From NCBI GenBank assembly GCA_948470475.1, contig OX419338.1, positions 27,999,717 through 28,063,716 of the forward strand: a stretch of DNA of 64,000 nt. The letters are read 5' to 3'. This document shows, one piece after another, positions 54,277 through 64,000 of the stretch. How positions within the stretch are numbered: the first letter of the stretch is position 1; each line of letters starts with the position of its first letter. The DNA comes from Galaxea fascicularis. Lineage: Eukaryota; Cnidaria; Anthozoa; Scleractinia; Euphylliidae. Both the position numbers and the translations under genes were made by a program. Under the pieces are notes generated by a model. The model saw only the letters and a list, made by a program, of their open reading frames with translations. It had not been told where the DNA came from and did not search any database.

Positions 54277-56526
54277 GTGATAGAAGTAGCTCTTCCGTAA
54301 TTAATAGATCCAATATAAATAGGAATACTCAGTATCTCGGTAGAAGTTTCATATGTTGTCTGAAGAGAAGCTGACTCTGTCACAGTCGTTGCCCAGCTGT
54401 TGACTGGTTTACATGCGTTCCATCATCCGTATAACGTTTGAGGATAAAGGAATTAATATTCCAGTGTTCAGTGGTTTCTGCTTAGTTAACAGCTGCTCAC
54501 ACCATTTGATGAGCATTTTTTCTTCCTTTACTTATAGTCGGGCTTTCACTAAAAGACCAACTTACGCCATTTAAGGTAGATTTCCACTGCCGCTCAATTT
54601 TTACGTGCGTATAGACATCAGATTTCCACTGTAGCGTAATTTTTACGTGCGTACAGACCTAAACTTTAACTGGCTTTACGTGCGTAAATAAAATAGAAAC
54701 GATGTATAGAAGGTTGCGCGTAAATGCAAAATTAAAGTTGAGCGAGGTTCAACTTTTACGTTTACACACGAGCTTTCATATTCTTGGTTTTCAGTCTTTT
54801 TTGTGCAAGTCACGCAAGTTTAAAAAGAAAATTATCAATCATTCAATGGATTAAGTCACGAAATTGAGATATTTTAGAAGAGTAATAAATAAACAAAATC
54901 CCAAAGTCTCAGGGCTGTGCCATAATCCGTACTCGAGTTGTTCGGAGTTTAGTGTGAACGGGCCATGATGGTGTCCCTCCGAGGGGCTCCAATATGGCGG
55001 CCGGAAACGAGTGGAAACATCTAAAATTTACTTTGGCTATTTCAAAGGCTTTCTTCTCTCTTTTGAGCTTGCAAACATTCACATAGACGCTTCTCTTGCT
55101 CTGTTGGCTTTTCAGACCTCTAAAAAGACGCTGAATCGATGTTTTCATGTACGTGACATGTGCTTGTGAGCAGATATCTTTATGCCACGCACTGTGAATA
55201 AATCTAAAATTCAAACTGCTCTATTTTCAAAATAAAGCACGCCACCGAGCTGAAGACATGCTAGCAGATAAATTTCTAAAATGTATGTTACGTGATGAAG
55301 TTGGCAGTTGGCTTTATGCGCATAAAAAAAGTAAAAGTTTAGGCGAGTTTCAACGTTTACGTGCGACCTTTTATATGCCAACTTATAAATTAAGAACGTC
55401 TAAGTTTTTGGCGATTCGGTCCGTTCACGGTTCGGCCAATCTAAATATTTCATTTTCCTCACAAAAACAGGAAACCAACTTTTGTGGATGAAGTCTGTTT
55501 TAAAGTGTTTGAAGTTTATTTTGGATATAACAAAGCAACATAGCGTGGATCAAAAAACTAAATTTTGCGCTAATTTCATTTTTTTTCTCTCAATTTTTAG
55601 CTTTACTTGAATTTTTATAATATGAATTTATAACGAAAAACGTCCGTGCACGGTTCGGCCAATCCAAGTTTTCATTTTTTTTTTCACTATAATAGAAAAA
55701 AAAACAAATGTATATAGTGTTTGAAGTTTAATTTATTTTTAAAACAGCGAAATAACGTAGTGGATCGAAGAAGGAAAAGTTGGACTAATTTTTCGTTTTT
55801 TCCGTTACTTTTTGCTAACGTAAGAATTAAAAGATAATGGATTTATTATCAAAAACAGCTTTTTGGGCAGTTTTTACATTTTGCTGTTTTTCCACGAAAA
55901 TTAGAAAATTGAATTAACAGGATAACCTTGATCAGTTGTTTAATTTTTCCATTTTTTTCTATTTTTGGGAAAAAATGGAACAATGAAAACTGAAATTTTA
56001 TATCGTAACTATTTAACTTTTCTATTTTTCGAATTGACCAGTGACCTGTTGGACCGACCACGCCTGTGCCTTGTTGATTAACGGCAGCCGCCGCGAAGAT
56101 TCTAGCTTTACATCACTTATTTATCTAGACAATGATTTTTTCTGTCCAAAATTAAAATCGTTAGCTCAGCTTGTAATTAGCCGCTACATTCCCAAAAGTA
56201 AAACAAATCCACAATCTTTCAAGCCGATCAGTATCTTCAACTAATTCACTTTCTGCGGCTGACTGGAGGTGTTGTCACACCAAATTGCTACTAAAAAGTA
56301 CTTCGACAACATAAAGCTGGACTTTGCAATAGTGGCAGAACGAAGGAATAATTACTAGTTACGTTGTCTTTTTGCTGATGACCTCAGAGGAAATATGCCA
56401 CGAGCAGTTTATAGTTTTGTCGCGCAATTTTTGGATGGCAGCTGACATAAAATGACGCATTTTCGTTTACTCCACCTTTCTAGCCCACATTGACCAGAAA
56501 AAAAAAATATCCCTGCAAACTGTGGA
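54277..56526. repeat. Gene-less stretch with a tandem duplication
   Basis: A diverged tandem duplication of period about 225 bp covers 55410-55860 (each copy holds CACGGTTCGGCCAATC and GTGTTTGAAGTTTA). Sequence at 54573-54690 and 55330-55370 shares TTTTACGTGCG-type words and looks like a degraded element. No gene is seen. Confidence 0.5.
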
Positions 56527-56530
56527 GGCA

Positions 56531-56815
56531 GGATGGCCGAGTGGTTTAGGGCGCTGGATTTCAATGCGGTGACCCGGGTTCAAATCCCGCTCTGGCCACT
56601 AGCTGGTGTTGTTCTGGGTAAATGCCTGATTCAATTCCTCGGTCATCCTTGTAAATAGCCAACTGGTCTGCCTCCCGCCAGTTGGAATTTTTATCATGTT
56701 ATCTTTATTTGAATTATTTGTTTCTTGAGATTTAAGTGGAGTGCCTGTAAACTAGCTTGGATAGCTAAGTGCACTCCACTATAAACACAGTATTTATTTA
56801 TTTTATTTTTAATAC
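56531..56815 (+). mobile_element. tRNA-derived SINE (third family, tRNA-Leu/Ser-like head)
   Basis: The head reads GGATGGCCGAGTGGTTTAGG (box A) and GGTTCAAATCCCGCTCTGG (box B). The acceptor arm pairs poorly, so it is not a functional tRNA. The body ends with GTGGAGTGCCTGTAAACTAG and an AT-rich (TATT)n tail; the same tail occurs alone at 42816-42896. Confidence 0.87.
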
Positions 56816-57805
56816 TGACCTGTAAGTTTTGAGGTATTGAAAATAGCCAACTGAAAGCTGGAGGGAGAAAAACTTTTCAGAGTTCTGATCATGTTTGTTA
56901 GATAAATACTTGGTCGCGATCGCAAATAAGTAAAGTCATGAGGAGAAAATTGGTGTCTCTCTTATGAGCCACGGGACTGGCCATGCGAGCAAGACCCACT
57001 TGTTATCTCTCCACATGGCACGGACTTGCAAATAAGAAACTTTTTACCCCTGGACGGTACGTGTACCTTCCCTCCATGAATTTTCATAAAAATCAAAAAT
57101 TGAAAATAAAAAAAAATACGAATCTCCAATTTAACTTTTTATCTTCAGAAAAGCAAAAATCATGTGAGAACTTTCAATTTTTGATTTGTTTGTTCTTTCA
57201 CTGAAGTGGCGAAGTTACATTCCAATTTAGATTTTCTTTGTTTCGAATGTAATGAAAATAGAAAACTGACAAAATTTGCTAGATATTTCGTAACAAACGA
57301 ACATGCAAGAAACACTTCCAAGACTGAAAAGTCAAACATCAAAATCAATTTTTGATCTTCGTATTTACGAAAATCAGAAATTGAAAATGGACAAAACAAG
57401 GAGGGAAGGGAGGGGATGATGAGGCTGTAAAGAACCAAGATGAGGGGTGTATAAACCTGATCATTTCGTGTAACGAGAACAGGACATCCGATTTACAACT
57501 TGAACTTTATTCGTAACTTTGATATGTACAAAATAATGACCGCATATTTTTTTTCTTGTTATAAAATAAAACGTATTCTGAAAGCGTTTTCTGGCATGCG
57601 GTCCGTCAGAGAGGATAACAAATTGATAAATCACTTTTGAAAAACAATGGTCTTAGCAAGTTCCCTCACCTTTCAGTTGACAGTCCACACGGTGAGAGGG
57701 AAACCTACAAGCAAGACCTAGAAATATAAAGGAACATGACGCCTGAAGGCGTTAACGTGGGATGCGTAAAGGGGTCCTAATTTCTGAATTCGCTCTCAGG
57801 ATCAA
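56816..57805. other. Gene-less stretch
   Basis: No gene was recognised. Segments around 57075-57180 and 57230-57375 look weakly inverted to each other (AAAATTGAAAATA-type words). Confidence 0.3.
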
Positions 57806-58228
57806 TAGACCTTTCACGGTAAAATCCGCCATTTTGAAGATAGGGCAAACAGCGCGCGAAATACAGTGTTTGTATGGGGATTGCGATGTGAACAAGTAAC
57901 TTTGTAATACTGGCAATCGGTAAAGGTAATTTAGAGGGCCAGACATTATATTCCTTTTAAAGCTGAGGGATACAGCTGAGCTAGAAAGCGAGTAAACGCG
58001 TTTTTAATTTTCCATACATTTGCCTGTATTCTCCGCGAAGACAGGCGGGAATAACTTACTGGCAAATGTATGGGAAATTAATAACGCGATTACTCGCTTT
58101 CTAGCTCGTCCAGATTGCCAGTATTACAAAGTTACTTGTTCACATCGCAATCCCCATACAAACACTGTATTTCGCGCGGTGTTTGCCCCATCTTCAAAAT
58201 GGCGGATTTTACCGCGAAAAGGTCTATT
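57806..58228. mobile_element. Fold-back element with about 118-bp arms
   Basis: The left arm 57806-57928 (AATAGACCTTTCACGGTAAA..) and right arm 58111-58228 are near-perfect reverse complements through TCCGCCATTTTGAAGAT and AAATACAGTGTTTGTATGGG. A second pair lies inside (GAGCTAGAAAGCGAGTAA.. and its inverse). The open frames in this region follow the repeat and are not genes. Confidence 0.85.
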
Positions 58229-58803
58229 TTACAGCAGCGAGTCAGGTACTCTCGAACTACTATTTTATGCTGTTTGGATTGCTCCTCCCGAATTGGAGGG
58301 GCTTATGCCCATAAACCTTTCCTCGTTTGCCTACCCAAGAAATATTTCGGGAAACAATGTTTCCGCAACAATGTTTCCTCATTTGCGGGAACCTTTACAC
58401 GCCGACTTGGCCTTTTCGTGATACATAAATAAAGTCACGCGCAAGTCACGCAACGAAAGCCTTAAGGTGCCAGACCTGGAGGTGACAGACGTCAAGGCCC
58501 TTAGATGAAGCGTGCTCTTATCCAGTGTCTGCGAACTTTCATTTGTAGCTCTGTTTTTTCACTAAGGTAAGAGAAAACTTCTTAATCATGAGTGTAGGAA
58601 AGATTCCTCACAGCCCCAAACATTAATAATGCATGCATTATTCTCAATGTCCAAAAATGCATGCATAGCCAGGAATGTGTGAGGCTGTTCGGAAGGCTTG
58701 CCCGTGAGTAATATTTTGTCGTCGTTAAACGTTGATTATTTTTCTCTCGTGCTGTTGTCATAAAATGCAGACTGGAGATTGCAGACTGCGTATAAAAGGC
58801 AGA

Positions 58804-59078
58804 CAACAATCTTGGACAAAACTGTTAAGAAAATTGAGCTCCAAAGCCTCTCCATGTGGAACACTAACAACCGAGTTTCACCACCCTCCCTCCCCCAATT
58901 CAATGTTGTTTGTGGCTCCCAAACGTTTCCTTAAGAATTGCGGCTTCCTAAATCCAACATTGAATAGAGGGAGGGGGAAGGGGAAGTTGCCGTAGTAATA
59001 CTGTTGAGCCAGACGTTTTCATGAACGATTTTTGGGCACGAAGAGGCAGATTTAGTTTTGTCCAAGATTGTACATGTA
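58804..59078. mobile_element. TIR element nested in a GCAGACTG repeat
   Basis: ACAATCTTGGACAAAACT at the left and its reverse complement at the right bound about 275 bp that is nearly palindromic (AATTCAATGTTG and CAACATTGAATAG). It sits between two blocks of ATTGCAGACTGC-type repeats (58763-58795 and 59080-59135). Confidence 0.65.
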
Positions 59079-61163
59079 GGTATAAAATGCGGATTGCAGA
59101 CTGCAGAATCGGTATAAAATGCTTGCAGACTGACACCAAAACCTGATTTCTGTCAAATACACGATAGGTTTTCAATATCTTAAATCTATGCTAGAGACAC
59201 ACAATTGCCTTTCCAAGTTACATGTATCCTGACCAAGAACCAAGGGTCGAGAATTACCTTGGGTGTCAGAGGTTATTTTTTTATGCATGGAGGAGGGAAA
59301 TTACATGGCAAAGCTACGTCCTCTTTTGCTCTTAAATGGAGTTAGAGCCCTTGTCACTTGCATCTTCTGAATGTTAACAACCCTATAACATGATATCTTG
59401 CTCGGGCTTCACACAAATTACTTGATATGTGAACAATTTCCTGTGTAGATGAACATGAATATATGAAATCATATATCTGAATTTCGTACGATGCCTACCC
59501 TAAAAACAAAATGCGTAAATGACATGGAATGCACCCGTGAAACCCAGAGTGCCAATTACATGTGTCTGAAAGAAAACCACAGCACACTTCCACCAAGAGT
59601 TACATGTAAAACCCTTCAAGTAAAATAGGTTGTATCCTATCAATAAAAAAAATTAAGACACAAAATGCATGAAGCCAAGCTGTTTATTATCCAGTATTTT
59701 CAATCCGCTGATGAGAAATGGCTGCATCAAATGAAAGCTAGCAAAGCGAACCAAAGTGAAACCAACTGTTTTGGCTCATCTCAGAAGGGTGATTGCATGA
59801 CATTACAGTGGGTTAGAAATTGAAAATGTATTGTGTTTTTGACAGAGATGGTTTTGGTGTCAGTCTGCAATCTGCATTTATACCTAGTCTGCAGTCTGCA
59901 TTTTTTACTGGCTGACAAACAAAATGTGAGAGCCAAATTCGAAGACATGAATACATACTTGCCTTGCTGTAAATACTGTTGGGTGAATCGGAATTGTTCG
60001 GCTTCATGATGACCTTTTACGATGATGGTCTTTAGTTAATCTTTTATACCCAGTATATAAGTGTAGCCTATTGCTCTAAGTGTTGCCTATAGCACTTTAC
60101 TTTCTTTGTTCCTTAATGTTTATTATAACATATCATAACAATCAGCTCGTGACAAACAATCTCAGCGTCGCTTCTTATCCATAAATCTTTAAGACCGCAG
60201 AGTAACTTCACACTCAATTTTGCAGCAATAATACATGTGCAGTAGGATGTAAGCTTTGTTCAAAAGAAAGCTCAAATTGGCTGCTGCATCCTGTGCGGTT
60301 TGCATTGACATGTTTTGTTGCTATCTTGAGTTTTAAATCAGTTGGGGGGCCAACCTCTCAGGCAAACATGTGATAAACGCATTTCTTTCATTTTCATGCT
60401 ATACTCTGTAAAGTAGGATACCATGTCAGCTAATATTCATAAATCACCATTCCTTCCTTGTCTACTTTTAATGAAAGTCAATGTCACCTAAGAAAACAGT
60501 ACAATTATGCTGTTGTTAATAAATCACAATTTACCTCTGAAATCGATGCTAGAATGCTGAAAATTGCATATTTTGAAAATTTTCTGGGGGAGCACAGCCC
60601 CCAGACCCCCCACCCCCTCCCCTAGCTCAGTTGTCACAGCTGCCTACATGTACTTTTCCAGAGTCGACCACCTACTTCAAAACATTTTGAAAAACCCGAA
60701 TAGTGTGTGGTAGTGACTGACTTGAAAAACTTTGGGTACTTTGGTCACTGTGCACATTTGCTTTTCATCACTTGTGTAAGGGTTTACTGACTTACCTCTC
60801 TACCCTTGTAATGTACTTTAATGTAGAAATATTTGTAAATAGTGCAAAAGTGAATAAATTGAACTTAAGAATTGAAACTTAATCTCAAATGCCTTTCAAT
60901 TTTTAAAATAGCGAGCTGCAAGGCAGTAAAAAATAATGATTTGTCAGAGCAGGTTTTAGATTTTAGATGTCACAAATAATATTTATTGGCAGCTATTAAA
61001 AATTGCTTTAGTTTGCTTTTCTATCCTCTTTGGTTTTTTAAAACAACTTACCAGCTAGAAGCAAAACAGCATGCTTACGGTCATTCATTTTCATCCTGAA
61101 TTCTGATTGGTTATTATCACAGTAATTACTGTCACACATAAAGATGGGGTTTAACAAATTTAG
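59079..61163. other. Gene-less stretch
   Basis: GCAGACTG-type repeats occur again near 59855-59905. A GGGGGAGCACAGCCCCCAGA block lies at 60587-60620. No gene was recognised. Confidence 0.35.
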
Positions 61164-61505
61164 TGACAGAAAATGAACAACAATGCAATAACACCTGACT
61201 GAAAAGAGACCCCAACCCCCTTCAAAAGGGTGGGAGGGTAGGGTTTCATAGCCTAATGCTAGAAGATGGTCCAACTGAATAATCTCGAAGCACATGTTGA
61301 AACAGCGTGAGCAAACGGAATAGCCAAAAAGAAAATGAACAACAAAAATGAACAATGATTTAACAACACCTGACTGAAAAGAGACCCCAATCCCCTTAAA
61401 AAGGGTGGGAGGGTAGGGTTTTCATGGCCTAATGCTAGAAGATGGAACAACTGAATAATCTCGAAGCACATGTTGAAACAACATGACCTAACGGAATAGC
61501 CAATG
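61164..61505. repeat. Tandem duplication, about 180-bp unit, two copies
   Basis: The unit (AACACCTGACTGAAAAGAGA.. AACTGAATAATCTCGAAGCA) occurs at about 61164-61330 and 61345-61505 with few differences, so the duplication is fairly recent. Confidence 0.87.
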
Positions 61506-64000
61506 ACTAAGTGCTACATGTATTAAATGCTTCATTAATTAACATAAATTAATACTTCCCATTTGCACTAGATGTACTTGGCTAGAGTTAGCTTTCGTTT
61601 TCATTTTGGAGCCACTTGAAAGCTGCTCCAAGAACTCACAGTTGATCAGCCAACAGTATCCTAAGTGGTTCTAAGTATAAATGGTAGCCTGAGTTTCAGG
61701 CAATTCTTGGGAGTTATGGTAGGGAGCAAGAGGGGTGGATGAGGTAGAGGTGCTGATGCTTGGGTTACTTTAATGAAAGAAAATATTTCACCGAAAAAAA
61801 TATATGCACTGCTGCATTTAGGTAAAGATTTCAAATGCCATGTTGATGAACACATTTCAGACTGTATTTGGAACAAGTGGCCACTACACCAAGTAGATCA
61901 CTTTCTTTTCCCTTAGCTTATACTTCATTATCATAATGTTTGCAAAGTATGTTGGCCATTTTTTTTTCTGATATCAGCTATCAGAGATAATTCTCACATA
62001 TCAATTTGCAAACACAATCAAACAATTTCCTGACCTTTCTTGCCTTCATTTTTTTCCTTCACAATACCAAGGGGTTCAACGACATGTGCTTACATGTATG
62101 ACTGAGACAAGTGTCTTATTGTTTTGTTAAGAAGCTTAGCCAGTACTTGTGTGGCATGAAAAATCACGCTGTACTTGGGTTTAAAATGTGCTTATTTGGT
62201 ACTCTGTTGAGGGGAATGTGTAAGAGGTAATTGGCAAGTATCCAAAAGATGATTCTCACTAAAAATGAGAGTGTATTTCACAAGAAATCAACATGACTTA
62301 CAGCACCTCATTTACAATATTTTTATTTGCCAAGAAAAAGGCCAACTGTGATGTCCTGGGGACCAGTTTAGTCGTCACATTACTTTTAGGCATTGCGCTC
62401 TGATCTCATTTTTATGGCAAGTGCCATGTGCTCAGTGTAACGTGGTTTTGTATCTGCTTTCACATGCTACACTGTAATTATACCTCACAGACTGAGGTAG
62501 AAAGCTACAGCAATGTATTGATATCAATCACCATTCTTTGATTCTGACGTAAATGGTAGGTTGATAAATGTTATTGGTTTAGTATGCAACCTAATGCCTT
62601 CAAGATATTATTCACTTTTTTGTTGGAAAACTGTTGAAAATGTCTGCATAAAATCCCTGGTAATACGTTTCAAGAGATGAACAGCAAATACCACCATGTT
62701 TTGTCCAGTCCATATCAGTAGTGGTTACCTGTGTTTTCTTTTGCTGTTTCATATGATAACAGGCAAACAAAACCATTGTTATGTACAGCTGCATCTGTTT
62801 TTTTTTCTGTTGTATATTTGTTGGATGCTTTGAGTTGCAATCTGGCCATGGGGCTTTCATTTTTATCATCTTTCTTAGTGTATCAATGTGGTGTTATCCA
62901 TCCTTACTCATGCCCTATATTCCTAACCCTATCCCCCACCTCAGCACCACAACCCCCCCCTCTCCCCCCGCTTTTGCAGTGGTACCAAGTCATTATATTC
63001 TAGCCTTGGTCAGCTTTGGAACCATGGAAATGTGGATGGGCTTGGCCAGTTTGCCAGGAACATGATGCGAGGTAGAAGTTGTCTTCTGCAAAAACTGTAA
63101 GGCCTCCTTCGTGCTTACTGGGTAGCCTTCTTATGTAGCTGTCTTCTCTAGCTTGTGTCAACTTAAGGAGGCTAAAAACGGTTTTTAGCTGCACGCGCGC
63201 GCGCAATCTGCACACGCCATAACTAAGATGCACGCGTCAGCCGAATGAATCAAAATCAAGCTCACCGGAAGGTAAATACTGCGTAAAATCGCGCAAACCG
63301 GAAATAAAATCTGCCGAAAACATTTGTTTTTAGCTCGAAACTTTGCTCGGTGAGTTATCTTGATTTTTTGCAAGCACGCACTATTCACGATGACAATTCA
63401 AATATAAAAGTTTCGGGGAAAATTATCTAATCGAATTTTTTGTAAGCAATAAAACACGTTTAGTTATTCAGATAATTTACAAAAACTGGCATTTATAGGA
63501 CCTTTTTGTAGACCTGGCGCGTTGCCATGGTAACTGATATGACGTCATAAGCACCCTTAAAATATAGCCCAGCAATAGAGTTCCAAGGAGACATATAGTT
63601 TGCCTATACCATTAAATATCTTTCTTTGTAATTTTTCATCGTTTCGCAAACACTGCATCAACGAAAAACCCTTGCATGTGTTACATTTCTTGCTTGTTTC
63701 ACAATCTATTTGTAGCCATTCAGTCTAGTGAGCATAAGGGTATCGATGGTCCCCAGCGAGGATCTTCATCCCTGATGTTCACTCCAAAATGCGCCAGCAA
63801 TCCCACAATAGAGTTTTTATGAGTGATACTGTACTGCTATCATGGTGTCCTAAAGTGATCTTTAAGAAGAGGTACTATTTATTAATTGGCTTAGTTCCTT
63901 TCCCCCAGGTGAGGAATACGAGCAAAAGTGCTGAGGAATGCCTACCATCTCCAAAAGGCCCTGTCAGTCAGTCATTTGTCACACCTCCACATTTGGTGAC
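61506..64000. other. Gene-less stretch to the window end
   Basis: No gene was recognised. C-rich sequence lies at 62930-62970. A palindrome-rich patch near 63165-63200 (GGAGGCTAAAAACGGTTTTTAGC, then a GCGC run) could be the end of another element. Confidence 0.35.

Noticed and set aside
56531..56605. tRNA-Leu or tRNA-Ser gene
   Set aside because: The acceptor stem pairs poorly and the sequence continues into a SINE body with an AT-rich tail.
58020..58432. 133- and 105-codon plus-strand frames
   Set aside because: They run through the fold-back element at 57806-58228 and mirror its arms.
62731..63065. Two overlapping plus-strand frames of 90 and 94 codons
   Set aside because: Hydrophobic and Pro-rich composition arises from T- and C-rich sequence; no domain or splice support.

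Overview
The window looks like nuclear DNA from a cnidarian, most probably a stony coral. This is inferred from AT-rich DNA with short spliced animal genes, C2H2 zinc-finger and family-B GPCR genes, tRNA-derived SINEs, a Ty3-type retrotransposon, an L1-like LINE and Penelope-like elements (PLEs) that end in hammerhead-type ribozymes. No species was assigned. Host genes are few and nearly all on the minus strand; most of the DNA is transposable elements, palindromic non-autonomous elements and tandem repeats.

Layout. 0-9 kb: dispersed repeats and the last exon of a membrane-anchored, glycosyltransferase-like protein (4225-5188). 9-18 kb: one candidate internal exon (9171-9275), a 43-bp minisatellite with higher-order structure (9877-10830), a decayed PLE reverse transcriptase (12455-13755), palindromic elements, microsatellites and a SINE. 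18-31 kb: two related zinc-finger genes, one intact with 8 fingers (18056-18962) and one decayed with a stop inside a finger (29124-30186). Between them lie a 28S rRNA fragment, several terminal-inverted-repeat (TIR) elements, a PLE-derived perfect palindrome carrying two opposed hammerhead motifs (24009-24275), and a PLE 3' end with GIY-YIG nuclease and hammerhead. 34.9-39.5 kb: a Ty3/gypsy LTR retrotransposon with identical 168-bp LTRs, CTAGT target duplication, a primer site matching tRNA-Ser, and gag-protease, RT-RNase H and integrase in three frames. 39.9-40.3 kb: another PLE insertion with a hammerhead.

43.5-51.6 kb (perhaps to 54.3 kb): a broken adhesion/secretin-like GPCR gene. A somatomedin-B-like exon, a long exon for the cysteine-rich ectodomain and TM1-TM3, and exons for TM4, TM5 and TM6-TM7 can be followed, and the intron phases agree. 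The long exon holds a frameshift, an in-frame TAA, a SINE insertion and a hammerhead-bearing PLE fragment, both with target duplications, and a short-repeat expansion that shifts the frame in TM2. Introns carry further elements, and a 5'-truncated LINE (52441-53644) lies upstream. 54-64 kb has no recognisable gene, only SINE, fold-back and tandem-duplication structures.

The most interesting material is the hammerhead PLE family: five motif copies. In one insertion (39889-40304) the inverted terminal piece starts at the predicted ribozyme cleavage position; in another the two termini are fused into a perfect 214-bp palindrome. Everything here was read by eye, with no database search.
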